Assembly (NCBI GenBank): GCA_021151485.1
Contig: JAGKXB010000002.1
Span: 1-64,000, forward strand
Length of the DNA stretch: 64,000 nt
From: Oxalobacteraceae bacterium
GTDB taxonomy: Bacteria; Pseudomonadota; Gammaproteobacteria; Burkholderiales; Burkholderiaceae_D
Reading direction: 5' to 3'
Part shown: positions 8,049 to 16,152 of the stretch, piece after piece
How positions within the stretch are numbered: the stretch's first letter is position 1
Layout of the letters: each line of letters begins with the position of its first letter
Made by a program: the position numbers and the translations under genes
The notes under the pieces: model-generated
What the model was told of the DNA's origin: nothing
What the model saw: the letters and a program-made list of their open reading frames with translations, nothing else
Database searches by the model: none

Positions 8049-9818
8049 ATGCTTGAATTTTTGAAGAAAAAGCAAAGTTCTGCGTTGGCGGTATCGCAGC
8101 AATTTTCTGAATCAGAGTCAGATGTTTCTCAAGGGCAATCTAAAGGGCAGTTAACTCATCGAGAGGAAGGTAGTGTTGCGGGAGCAAGCGTGCAAGGAGA
8201 AGATGCTAAGCATGTTGAGTCGAAATTGGTTAGAGTGTATTCAGTTGCAGATTTGCCAGAATACAAGACTATTCTGACTGCTAAAGATGCTAAGTTTGAA
8301 CTTGCTGTGGAAAAACAAGATGTATGTGTAGCCATTGGTTTGGAATCTAAAGCTGTCTGGGTTTTAGTTACACCGGAGTTTTACGCTTCTTCTCGTATTT
8401 TTGTTATGGGTTTGCGCGAGCGTATGCGCAAAGCTGAGTTTGTAACAGAAAAAATTGTTTTTGCGGAAGAAGAGTTAATTGCTGCTATTTATGATTCTGC
8501 TTCTAGATTGCGTGTTAGTGCTGCATTTGAAGAGGTAATGACGGACGAAGGCCTTGTTTTTGATCAAATTGTACGCTACGGCTTGGAGCATCGAGCATCT
8601 GATATCCATATTGAGGTTCGTGGGCAGCAAGGTTTAGTGCGTTATCGCGTTAATGGCGATTTGGAGGCGATGTATAACGATAACCGAGGCATTTACGTAA
8701 TGGAGCAATTACGTGATGCTGTGGGTTATGCTTACAATAAATTGCAAAGCGAACGTACTGGTTCTCACTCTAATTTTAATCCTGAGACTTATCAATCTTG
8801 CATGATTCCTTACAAGGTTGGTAATTCTAAAATGAATTTGCGTTATCAGTCCACTCGTGCTTGGGGAGGGTTTGATGTAGTTTTACGTTATTTACATCAA
8901 TACGAAAATACTGATACGAAGGAATTTAGCCAGCTTGGTTATAGTGAAGATCAGGCGCGCATGTTGGATATTGCGTCACGTACTAGAACGGGCATGGTTA
9001 TGGTCGCTGGTATCACTGGTTCTGGCAAGTCTACCACTCTAAAAACGATTATTGAAAATATCCCAGAACGTGAACATTTAAAAATCTTTACTATTGAAGA
9101 TCCAGTTGAGTATGCAATTTCTGGTGTGACGCAAGTTTCTTTGCAGCGTACGTTTGCAGCAGATTCTGAAAAAATGCCCTATCGCGAAATACAGGCAGTG
9201 TTAATGCGTTGTGATCCAGATACTGTGATGGTCGGTGAAATACGTGATGTCGAGTCTGGTGAAACGGCTCAAACACTAATTGAAACAGGCCATCAAGTGA
9301 TGGCGACTGTACATGCAAATTCAATTTTTGGTGTGTTTCCTCGCTTATTGGCGCCTAATATCGGTTTTGCAGTGAACACCTTAACAGCACCACAATTTTG
9401 GTCTCTAATTATTTATCAAGCTTTGGTTCCTATTTTGTGTAAATCGTGCAGGATTCCTGCAGAGGAAGTGATTGCTGCAAAATTAAAATTGATTCGTACC
9501 CGTTTTTTAATTTCGACCGATGGTATGTATGTTAAAAACCCAAGTGGTTGCGAGCGTTGTAATGGGCGTGGTACGACAGGTGTCAGTGTTGTGGCGGAAA
9601 TGATGCAGCCAACTCGTATGGAATTACGTTATATCCGTGAAAATAGTGAGTTTGAGGCCGAAAAGCTTTGGCGTAATCGTAGTGATAAGCAGTTTGATAC
9701 TCCTAGAATGGAAGGTAAGACGGTATTCGAGCACGCACTGTATAAGGCTTATCTTGGTGAAATAGACCCGCGTGTGGTTGAGCGTTTTGAGACTTTTGAG
9801 CGTTTTGAGATTATTTAA
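8049..9818 (+). CDS. pilQ: type IVB pilus assembly ATPase PilQ (GspE family)
   Basis: This 589-residue secretion ATPase should power pilin polymerisation at the cytoplasmic face of the inner membrane. Visible motifs are Walker A GITGSGKST (about 321-329), the Asp box FTIEDPVEY, Walker B VMVGEIRD, the His box HQVMATVHANS, and two cysteine pairs (CKSC near 464 and CERC near 501) forming the zinc element of GspE/PilB enzymes. The first 60 residues are polar and low-complexity. Its stop codon overlaps the pilR start (TAATG). The PilQ name follows R64 nomenclature and must not be confused with the secretin PilQ of type IVa pili. Confidence 0.88.
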   Translation: MLEFLKKKQSSALAVSQQFSESESDVSQGQSKGQLTHREEGSVAGASVQGEDAKHVESKLVRVYSVADLPEYKTILTAKDAKFELAVEKQDVCVAIGLESKAVWVLVTPEFYASSRIFVMGLRERMRKAEFVTEKIVFAEEELIAAIYDSASRLRVSAAFEEVMTDEGLVFDQIVRYGLEHRASDIHIEVRGQQGLVRYRVNGDLEAMYNDNRGIYVMEQLRDAVGYAYNKLQSERTGSHSNFNPETYQSCMIPYKVGNSKMNLRYQSTRAWGGFDVVLRYLHQYENTDTKEFSQLGYSEDQARMLDIASRTRTGMVMVAGITGSGKSTTLKTIIENIPEREHLKIFTIEDPVEYAISGVTQVSLQRTFAADSEKMPYREIQAVLMRCDPDTVMVGEIRDVESGETAQTLIETGHQVMATVHANSIFGVFPRLLAPNIGFAVNTLTAPQFWSLIIYQALVPILCKSCRIPAEEVIAAKLKLIRTRFLISTDGMYVKNPSGCERCNGRGTTGVSVVAEMMQPTRMELRYIRENSEFEAEKLWRNRSDKQFDTPRMEGKTVFEHALYKAYLGEIDPRVVERFETFERFEII

Positions 9819-10909
9819 TGATGGATATCAATTTCGATGCTGTTGGAAATTATTTTGCTATTAGGACATTTCGTGGGGTGCGAGAGCAATTTTATGAAGA
9901 TCTTGCTGAGGCGGTGAGTGATAGTGAGCCAATTGCAAAATTTATAGAAGTGCGTAAAGCGCGTGCTTTAAAGCAAAAGGACTCCCTTGCTTCTTTGTAC
10001 ACGATTTGGTTGAGACGGATGAATAAGCGTGGCGGTAAGTTGTCATACATGCTAAGAGGAACGGTTCCTGAAAGCGATATTTTTGTTCTGTCAGCGATAG
10101 AAGATAAAGGGGATTTGGCTGAGGGCTTGCGTTTTTTGGCGAAAACTATTAGAGATCAGCGAGGTATGACTGCAGCTTTGATAGGGGCGATTGTCATGCC
10201 CATCATTGTTTCGGTGATTATGGTCGGTTTTATGGTGGTTTTGGCCCTTTTTGTGGTTCCTGTTTTTGTTGAAATTGCCCCCGTTGAAAAGTGGAATAGT
10301 ATCGGGAAAATATTGTATTTTGTCTCTCATGCGATTACGCATTACGGTTTGTTTCTGTTGATTGGGGCGAGTGCTTTAATTTTTGGTTTTATATGGACAT
10401 TACCTAACTGGACTGGAGGATGGCGTGCAATAGCTGATAAACATCTTCCTTATAGTGTGTATCGTGATTACCATGGCGCGCTATTTTTGATTGCATTAGC
10501 TGTGATGATGCATTCTGGAGACACTCTCATGAGGGCTTTGGAGGCATTAAAGGCGCGTAGTACTCCTTGGTTGCGTTGGCATATCGTTCGTATTATCAAG
10601 AATGTTGACAAAATGGCTGGTAATTATGGTGAATCTTTTTCTACAGGTGTTTTTTCGCAGCAGCTTACCAATCGCATTGTCGATTACAGTCGACGTTCCA
10701 GTGAGCTTGATAAAGTTATTTCCCGAATAGGTATTGATGGTATTGAAAGGGTTCGCAAGGATGTTGAGAGTGGCGCTAAACTCATGAATTCAATTTTGAT
10801 TGCCGTTTTGGGTGCGTTGCTAGCATTCATGTTGGTGGGTACGATTCTAACCGCGCAAGGATTGAGTGAATCTTTAAAAAAAGAAGTAAGTATGCAAAAA
10901 ATTAAGTAA
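9818..10909 (+). CDS. pilR: type IVB pilus inner-membrane platform protein PilR (GspF family)
   Basis: This 363-residue GspF/PilC-like protein has three clear hydrophobic segments: about 122-150 (IVMPIIVSVIMVGF onward), about 172-192, and a C-terminal helix near 325-350 (ILIAVLGALLAFMLVGT). The family forms the inner-membrane platform that couples the ATPase to pilin extraction. It overlaps pilQ by one base. A second ATG directly follows the first, so the exact start is uncertain by one codon. It is followed after 74 bp by the first pilin gene. Confidence 0.85.
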   Translation: MMDINFDAVGNYFAIRTFRGVREQFYEDLAEAVSDSEPIAKFIEVRKARALKQKDSLASLYTIWLRRMNKRGGKLSYMLRGTVPESDIFVLSAIEDKGDLAEGLRFLAKTIRDQRGMTAALIGAIVMPIIVSVIMVGFMVVLALFVVPVFVEIAPVEKWNSIGKILYFVSHAITHYGLFLLIGASALIFGFIWTLPNWTGGWRAIADKHLPYSVYRDYHGALFLIALAVMMHSGDTLMRALEALKARSTPWLRWHIVRIIKNVDKMAGNYGESFSTGVFSQQLTNRIVDYSRRSSELDKVISRIGIDGIERVRKDVESGAKLMNSILIAVLGALLAFMLVGTILTAQGLSESLKKEVSMQKIK

Positions 10910-10983
10910 GTGAATATAAATGTTGTGGATTTGTATGTTGCCGTAATAAAATAAAACCGCGTTATTTGAGTTAGGAGTTGTAA

Positions 10984-11601
10984 ATGAGTGCTTGTGTTGT
11001 GAATTTAAGAAAAAAGAAGCACGTTGAGGCTATTGGCAATACGCGTGTAGTTTCAAGTTTTTCTCAGCGAGGTTTTGGTATCATCGAAATTGGTATTGTT
11101 TTGGTGATAGTTAGTATGTTGTTGGCAGTGACTCTCGGTTATGTGCGTGGTGTACTTGCCGATAATCGTGCAAATGACGAAGCGAAGGATTTATCTCAGA
11201 CTATCCTTCGAATTCAACGTTTGTACAATAATCGTTCTAGTTTTACAGGTGTTACGGCGACTGGTTTGGTGGGTAATGGCGTCTTTCCTCCGGAGCGTGT
11301 TCCGTCGATTACTGGTAGTACTGTCAACAACCGGTGGGGTGGGACGGTTACTCCTAGTCTTACCACTTTGGTCACTACAAATGATGCGATTACGCTGACT
11401 TATAGTTTGGTTCCTCAGTTAGAGTGTAATTCTTTGGTTGCTCAGGTCGAGCGTTCTACTGCTAGAATTGCAGTGAATTCTAGTACCGTGAAGACTTATT
11501 CTGTTTCGGGTGGTACGCTCGATATTAATGCGCTTGGTACTGCTTGTGCTGCCAGTGGAAGTACAAATTCAATAGCCTTTACGTTCGGTGTGACGCAATG
11601 A
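10984..11601 (+). CDS. pilS: type IVB prepilin PilS (copy 1)
   Basis: This 205-residue prepilin has a long 30-residue leader ending in Arg-Gly, cleavage after Gly30, mature Phe31, and the canonical Glu at mature position 5 (FGIIEIGIVLVIV). The long leader and size match type IVb pilins such as R64 PilS. Two cysteines (in LECNSL and GTACAAS) can form the C-terminal D-loop disulfide. The mature protein would polymerise into the pilus fibre. GGAG at 10975-10978 is the ribosome binding site. A second, closely similar pilin gene lies 54 bp downstream, and the two share a 98-bp block of perfect identity. Confidence 0.88.
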   Translation: MSACVVNLRKKKHVEAIGNTRVVSSFSQRGFGIIEIGIVLVIVSMLLAVTLGYVRGVLADNRANDEAKDLSQTILRIQRLYNNRSSFTGVTATGLVGNGVFPPERVPSITGSTVNNRWGGTVTPSLTTLVTTNDAITLTYSLVPQLECNSLVAQVERSTARIAVNSSTVKTYSVSGGTLDINALGTACAASGSTNSIAFTFGVTQ

Positions 11602-12046
11602 CACTGATTACAGTGTTTGCAATGTCTTGGTAAAATTTAATTTTAGGGGGTGAAAATGAAAACTGTTGATTTAAATAAAAAAATGTATGCTAGCGTTGCT
11701 CGGCAAAATGGTTTCGGTATAGTTGAAATTGGTATTGTTTTGGTGATTGTTAGTATGCTATTGGCAGTGACACTTGGTTATGTACGTGGTGTGCTTGCTG
11801 ATAATCGTGCAAATGACGAGGCTAAGGCTTTGTCTCAAACAATTTTAGATATTCAGCGTCTGTATAATAATCGTTCTAGTTATACGGGTGCTACAGCCCT
11901 CGGGTTGGTGGGGAATGGTGTATTTCCCGCAGAGCGTGTTCCATCGAGTACTGGTAGTACTGTCAACAACCGGTGGGGTGGGACGGTTACTCCTAGTCTT
12001 ACCACTTTGGTCACTACAAATGATGCGATTACGCTGACTTATAGTT
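11310..12046 (+). repeat. 98-bp exact direct repeat shared by the two pilin genes
   Basis: Bases 11310-11407 and 11949-12046 are identical, whereas sequence on either side differs frequently at third codon positions. The block encodes the central mature region around TVNNRWGGTVTPSLTTLVTT. This pattern suggests a recent gene-conversion tract. The feature spans both copies. Confidence 0.9.
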
Positions 12047-12243
12047 CTGTGCCCCAATTAGAGTGTAATTCCTTGGTTACTCAGGTTGAGCGCTCTGCTG
12101 CTAAGATTGCGGTTGGTACGACTACCGTAAAAACTTACTCTGCTGCAGGTGGAACCCTAGATATTAATACGCTTGGTACTGCTTGTGCTGCCAACGGTAA
12201 TACGAATTCAATCGCTTTCACGTTCGGCTTGACCCAACAATAA
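11656..12243 (+). CDS. pilS: type IVB prepilin PilS (copy 2)
   Basis: This 195-residue prepilin is a tandem paralogue of the gene upstream. The leader is shorter (19 residues, cleavage after Gly19), mature Phe20 is followed by GIVE with Glu at position 5, and the same two-cysteine C-terminal region is present. I chose the ATG at 11656, preceded by a GGGGG ribosome binding site, over an in-frame GTG at 11650. Most of the gene differs from copy 1 at many silent sites, but bases 11949-12046 are identical to 11310-11407. Whether one copy is the major and the other a minor or alternative pilin cannot be read from the sequence. Confidence 0.87.
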   Translation: MKTVDLNKKMYASVARQNGFGIVEIGIVLVIVSMLLAVTLGYVRGVLADNRANDEAKALSQTILDIQRLYNNRSSYTGATALGLVGNGVFPAERVPSSTGSTVNNRWGGTVTPSLTTLVTTNDAITLTYSSVPQLECNSLVTQVERSAAKIAVGTTTVKTYSAAGGTLDINTLGTACAANGNTNSIAFTFGLTQQ

Positions 12244-12297
12244 GGGCTAACTACGCTTGCTGAGTATCTATTACTGAATTGAAAGTGAAGGTATAAG

Positions 12298-13263
12298 GTG
12301 GAGGCTATCAACGACGAAATTTTAGCTCTAGCTTCTGATTATTCGGACTGGCACATTGATTTAGTTCATTGCGAAACTTCAGTGTTGTTTAAAAGCAATG
12401 CTGGAGAAGAAAAGGATGCTGATTCTGCGCCGGTTCCGATCCCTGAGTTTTTGCGTTCTTTTTTTGATATTCTTTGTCGCATGTTGCGGGAGCACCAAAT
12501 AGCCTGTGGTGTTCCTGCTTTTACTTTGACGGTTGGGTCGTTGCGCTTTCGCGTTGAACGTATTAGGCCAGAAAGATATGCGTTACGCTTGGTTAGGGGT
12601 TACATAGTTTCTTTGGATGAATTGAATTTAGGAAAATCTGCTTGTGACATTTTGATGGACCGAGAATTCAAATCTGGCGGTTTGATTTTAATTGCTGGTG
12701 AGACAGGTTCTGGAAAGTCTACTACTGCTGCCGCTACAGTAGTTGCTCGATTGAATGCTTATGGTGGCTACTGTTTGACTGTAGAGTCGCCTATAGAGTG
12801 TGTGTTCGAAGGTTTTCATAATAATGGTTATGTTGAACAGGTTGATGCTACTCTGACTGGTTTTAAGTATGAAGTTTGTACGGCAATGCGGAAATTTCCA
12901 TCTAGAGCGGGTAGTATGTTTTATTTTGGTGAAGTTCTAGAGGAGGAGGCTGCTGCTGAATTAGTGCGCTTGATTGGTCGTGGTCATTTGGTTATTACTA
13001 CCATACATGCCAAAGATATCATTCGTGCGGTTGAGATGTTGGTTGCGTTTGCTGAGCGAGGCGGTGAGACTTATGCTCGTCAGATGATAGGTCAGAATTT
13101 GCGGGCTGTAATTTATCAACGTTTGCAAAATGGCAAGCCAATTGTTAATTGCTTTAAGGCAAATGACACTATTAAGAACGTTATTTGTAATACTTCGACG
13201 CCGCTCTATCTGTTAGCTAACGAGATTGATATGGTGAGGCGTGCGCAACGTGTGGAGAAGTAG
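12298..13263 (+). CDS. divergent PilT-like secretion ATPase
   Basis: This 321-residue protein resembles PilT/GspE-superfamily ATPases. It has Walker A GETGSGKST (about 134-142), an acidic Asp-box position (TVESPIE), a Walker B-like segment (MFYFGEVLEEEAA), and a His box HLVITTIHAKD. The usual GEIRD/GEMRD is replaced by GEVLE, and the AIRNLIRE motif of true retraction ATPases is not visible. There is no cysteine zinc element. It starts at a GTG. As the last gene of the pilus locus it may drive retraction or a second polymerisation mode. R64 has no obvious equivalent, so I give no symbol. Confidence 0.75.
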   Translation: MEAINDEILALASDYSDWHIDLVHCETSVLFKSNAGEEKDADSAPVPIPEFLRSFFDILCRMLREHQIACGVPAFTLTVGSLRFRVERIRPERYALRLVRGYIVSLDELNLGKSACDILMDREFKSGGLILIAGETGSGKSTTAAATVVARLNAYGGYCLTVESPIECVFEGFHNNGYVEQVDATLTGFKYEVCTAMRKFPSRAGSMFYFGEVLEEEAAAELVRLIGRGHLVITTIHAKDIIRAVEMLVAFAERGGETYARQMIGQNLRAVIYQRLQNGKPIVNCFKANDTIKNVICNTSTPLYLLANEIDMVRRAQRVEK

Positions 13264-13277
13264 TGTGTATTTATGTG

Positions 13278-13700
13278 TTAGCCATATGCTCCTCCAGTAA
13301 ATAGCAAATCAAATAAACGAGCGATTGTTGCAATCAGCGTGGTACTACCGACGATCATCGTTAAAACCAATAACAATGCTAATTGCCAGCCTGAATTTGA
13401 CGTGATTCCGGATGTGTTGTTGTGTCTTTTATCCCACTCCTCATCTGAAGTTAGGCCGCTTATCAGGGCAGCCATGAAACCGGCCACTGCTGATAATAAT
13501 AATGGACTAATTTTGATAAATACGTGCATTGTTGATCCTGCAGTTAAGCAGGCGGCTGCCGCGAGTAATGATAAATGTATCCATGCGTAAACATCGCGTT
13601 TGCCATTTAAATAAAAGCGATGTGCCCCCGCCATGCCTAGAATGAAGGCAAGCATGGTGGCGAATGTTTTGTTTTTGTGTGATTTTTGAAGAACGTGCAT
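13278..13700 (-). CDS. TM2-domain membrane protein
   Basis: This 140-residue protein is predicted to have about four membrane helices. The N-terminal segment AFILGMAGAHRFYLNG matches the TM2 domain signature (two helices joined by a short turn with the G-x-H-x-F-Y-L-G motif). Function is unknown for most TM2 proteins. It is convergent with the end of the pilus locus (14 bp apart) and divergent from rpsP, so it is probably unrelated to the pilus. Confidence 0.72.
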   Translation of the reverse strand: MHVLQKSHKNKTFATMLAFILGMAGAHRFYLNGKRDVYAWIHLSLLAAAACLTAGSTMHVFIKISPLLLSAVAGFMAALISGLTSDEEWDKRHNNTSGITSNSGWQLALLLVLTMIVGSTTLIATIARLFDLLFTGGAYG

Positions 13701-13797
13701 GGCCTGTATGTGTCAAAAGAAATATGTTTTTATTTGTGTGGTTTAAGTTGATTTAGGTTGATATTACGCAGACGTGGGATTTTATCCTATACGGGAC

Positions 13798-13827
13798 TTG
13801 CGGTGTGATGTTGAATGGCCTTATAAT
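13798..13827 (+). promoter_or_regulatory. sigma70-type promoter of the rpsP operon
   Basis: A -35 TTGCGG (13798-13803) and a perfect -10 TATAAT (13822-13827) are separated by 18 bp. Transcription would start near 13834, leaving about 35 nt before the rpsP ATG. It is correctly placed to drive rpsP-rimM-trmD-rplS. Confidence 0.6.
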
Positions 13828-13868
13828 CGAAGGCTTTATTTCGCGCTTTTATACTTTTTGGAAATATT

Positions 13869-14117
13869 ATGGTCGTTATTCGTTTATCACGTGGAGGCGC
13901 AAAGAAGCGCCCATTTTTTAATGTTATCGTTACGGATTCTCGTAATCGTAGAGATGGTCGTTTTATTGAGCGTATCGGTTTTTACAATCCGGTTGCATCT
14001 GGGGGGGCTGAGTCATTCAGGATTGCGGCGGATCGCTTGGCTCACTGGCAGGGTGTCGGTGCACAATTGTCTCCGACAGTAGAGCGTTTAGTGCGCGCAG
14101 AAAAAAAAGTTGTTTGA
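13869..14117 (+). CDS. rpsP: 30S ribosomal protein bS16
   Basis: This 82-residue protein starts [18 protein letters not shown], the classical S16 N-terminus, followed by [20 protein letters not shown]16 binds 16S rRNA in the lower part of the small subunit body and helps assembly. It is the first gene of the conserved rpsP-rimM-trmD-rplS operon. Confidence 0.97.
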   Translation: MVVIRLSRGGAKKRPFFNVIVTDSRNRRDGRFIERIGFYNPVASGGAESFRIAADRLAHWQGVGAQLSPTVERLVRAEKKVV

Positions 14118-14170
14118 TGCTTGTTCTGCTGGTCACCTTTGATTTTTGTCAGCAATATTAGAATTAGCGC

Positions 14171-14689
14171 ATGATGGTGATTCCTGGGGATCTGATTTTG
14201 GTAGGCCATATAGTTGGTGCTTATGGGGTACATGGTTGGATCCGGATTCAACCTTATTCTGCTCATGCGGGTGCTTTGTTGCAAGCAAAAACATGGTGGT
14301 TGGGGAAGCCAGAGTTGCATGATGTCGATGTTCGTTCGGTCAAGCTACATAGCGGTGATGTTGTCGCCCAATTAATGGGCGTGGCTGATCGGGATGCGGC
14401 GGAAAAGTTAAAAGGGACTACGGTGCAAGTTGCGCGTAGTCGTTTTCCAACCTTGGAAGCTGATGAGTTTTACTGGATTGATTTGATGGGTTTGTCGGTT
14501 GAAAACCAGCAGGGTGTCAACTTAGGTCAGGTTGTCAAAGTCATGGAGTATGGCGCGCACCCTATTCTGCAGGTTGCCGATTCCGAACAGAAAAGGCAAG
14601 AAATACTCATTCCATTTGTCGCACAGTTCATACAAGCAGTTGATCAAACGGCTCAAAAAATAATCGTTGATTGGGAGGCCGATTATTAG
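14171..14689 (+). CDS. rimM: ribosome maturation factor RimM
   Basis: This 172-residue protein begins with the RimM barrel motif LVGHIVGAYGVHGWIRI. A PRC-barrel C-terminal half follows (DEFYWIDLMGLSV, then ILIPFV and the final IIVDWEADY). RimM binds S19 and the 30S head to help late maturation. Two adjacent ATG codons are possible starts. It sits 53 bp after rpsP and before trmD, as is standard. Confidence 0.95.
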   Translation: MMVIPGDLILVGHIVGAYGVHGWIRIQPYSAHAGALLQAKTWWLGKPELHDVDVRSVKLHSGDVVAQLMGVADRDAAEKLKGTTVQVARSRFPTLEADEFYWIDLMGLSVENQQGVNLGQVVKVMEYGAHPILQVADSEQKRQEILIPFVAQFIQAVDQTAQKIIVDWEADY

Positions 14690-14712
14690 CATTTGCTTGA
14701 GAAGTGTGCGAA

Positions 14713-15486
14713 ATGAGAACTACTGCGATGCAATTTGATGTCATCACTTTATTTCCGGAAATGTTTGTTGCATTGACGGAATTTGGTATCACTCGACGTG
14801 CTTTTGAGCAAAATCTATGTAATTTGACGCTTTGGAGTCCACGAGATTTCACTACGGATAAGCATAGAACAGTTGATGATAGGCCTTATGGCGGCGGCCC
14901 TGGTATGGTGATGTTGGCGCAACCTTTGGTTGACGCGTTGAATGCCGCAAAATCGCGGCAATTACTTAATGGCTCGCCTGTTGCTTCGAAAGTAGTTTAT
15001 TTGTCGCCGCAAGGTCGCCGTCTGACGCATCAACGTGTTATGGAATTGACCACGGAGCCTGGTTTAATCTTGTTGTGCGGCCGTTATGAGGCAATTGATC
15101 AGCGTTTGTTGGATTCTTGTGTTGACGAAGAGATTAGTTTGGGTGATTTTGTGTTGTCAGGTGGTGAAATTCCGGCGATGGCATTGATGGATGCTGTGAT
15201 TCGCCAGTTGCCAGGTGTTTTGCATGACGAAAATTCGGCCCTAGAAGATAGTTTTGTGAGTGGCCTCTTAGATCATCCACATTACACACGGCCTGAAGTA
15301 ATGCAAAATATCGCAGTTCCTTCAGTGCTGATGGGCGGGAATCATGCGGAAATTAAAAAATGGCGACGTCAGCGAGCGTTAGAAGCAACGCTTAAAAAAC
15401 GACCAGATTTGATTGTTGGGGCAAGAGAAGCAGGGAGTTTGACAAGTTTAGATGAGCAATTTTTAAGTAGTCTGCGTTTGCCATAA
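14713..15486 (+). CDS. trmD: tRNA (guanine37-N1)-methyltransferase
   Basis: This SPOUT methyltransferase makes m1G37 in tRNAs with G36 using S-adenosylmethionine. The family start [13 protein letters not shown] is present. The knot region shows [16 protein letters not shown] and [16 protein letters not shown], which carry the cofactor-binding and catalytic loops. I start at the ATG at 14713, with a GAGAAG ribosome binding site at 14698-14703. The ATG at 14728 gives the family-typical N-terminus and is an alternative, as is a GTG at 14704. The product has 257 residues from 14713. Confidence 0.95.
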   Translation: MRTTAMQFDVITLFPEMFVALTEFGITRRAFEQNLCNLTLWSPRDFTTDKHRTVDDRPYGGGPGMVMLAQPLVDALNAAKSRQLLNGSPVASKVVYLSPQGRRLTHQRVMELTTEPGLILLCGRYEAIDQRLLDSCVDEEISLGDFVLSGGEIPAMALMDAVIRQLPGVLHDENSALEDSFVSGLLDHPHYTRPEVMQNIAVPSVLMGGNHAEIKKWRRQRALEATLKKRPDLIVGAREAGSLTSLDEQFLSSLRLP

Positions 15487-15570
15487 AGATTTTTAAGTGG
15501 TTTTGAGTGATTTAATTAAATAATTTTTAGTAATTGAGCTAATTGATTATTTGATTAATTTGTAAAGCAT

Positions 15571-15635
15571 GAACCGGTTTGGTTCAACTATTAACCCCAT
15601 CCTCTACTGGGCATAGCGCCAGCAAGATGGTTTTT
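15571..15635 (+). promoter_or_regulatory. structured leader before rplS, possible attenuator or ribosomal leader
   Basis: Within the 159-bp gap before rplS, a small hairpin (GAACC 15571-15575 with GGTTC 15581-15585) is followed by a two-tier stem. That stem has CCATC (15597-15601) with GATGG (15626-15630) outside and CTGG (15607-15610) with CCAG (15619-15622) inside. Five T residues (15631-15635) follow, and the rplS ribosome binding site GGAG (15636-15639) directly after. The stem plus T-run looks like a weak terminator that would also bury the start region. The pairing was found by eye. Confidence 0.4.
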
Positions 15636-15645
15636 GGAGTCGAAA

Positions 15646-16029
15646 ATGGATTTAATCCAACAATTAGAGCAAGAAGAGATTGCACGTCTCGCTAAAAATA
15701 TTCCTGATTTTGCCCCAGGCGATACTGTTGTTGTAAACGTGAACGTTGTTGAAGGTACACGTAAGCGCGCTCAGGCTTATGAGGGTGTGGTGATTGCGCG
15801 TCGCAATCGTGGTTTGAACTCGAATTTTATTGTACGTAAAATCTCTTCTGGTGAAGGCGTAGAGCGTACATTTCAGTTGTATTCCCCTTTGATTGCATCG
15901 ATTGAAGTGAAGCGTTGTGGTGATGTGCGTCGTGCGAAGTTGTATTATTTGCGTGAGCGTTCAGGTAAATCCGCACGTATTAAAGAGAAATTGCCTAACC
16001 GCCGTGTTGTTGCTAAAGAAACTGCATAA
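15646..16029 (+). CDS. rplS: 50S ribosomal protein bL19
   Basis: This 127-residue protein is a clear L19, with [32 protein letters not shown] and the C-terminal [16 protein letters not shown]19 sits at the 30S-50S interface. The ATG at 15646 is preceded by GGAG at 15636-15639; an upstream in-frame TTG is rejected. It is the last gene of the operon and is followed by a strong terminator. Confidence 0.97.
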   Translation: MDLIQQLEQEEIARLAKNIPDFAPGDTVVVNVNVVEGTRKRAQAYEGVVIARRNRGLNSNFIVRKISSGEGVERTFQLYSPLIASIEVKRCGDVRRAKLYYLRERSGKSARIKEKLPNRRVVAKETA

Positions 16030-16042
16030 TACAAGTTTCAAT

Positions 16043-16074
16043 AAAAAAGGCGCCAAAGTTTGGCGCCTTTTTTT
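16043..16074 (+). terminator. rho-independent terminator of the rpsP-rplS operon
   Basis: GGCGCCA (16049-16055) pairs with TGGCGCC (16061-16067) around a 5-nt loop and is followed by seven T. Six A before the stem extend the pairing, so it may also work on the other strand. Confidence 0.92.
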
Positions 16075-16152
16075 GTAATCTTTTAAAATTTTGTTTTTTT
16101 GAATTTGGTAAAGATTGCAAATAAAAGATTAAAAGTTCTAAAAAGGTGTTTC

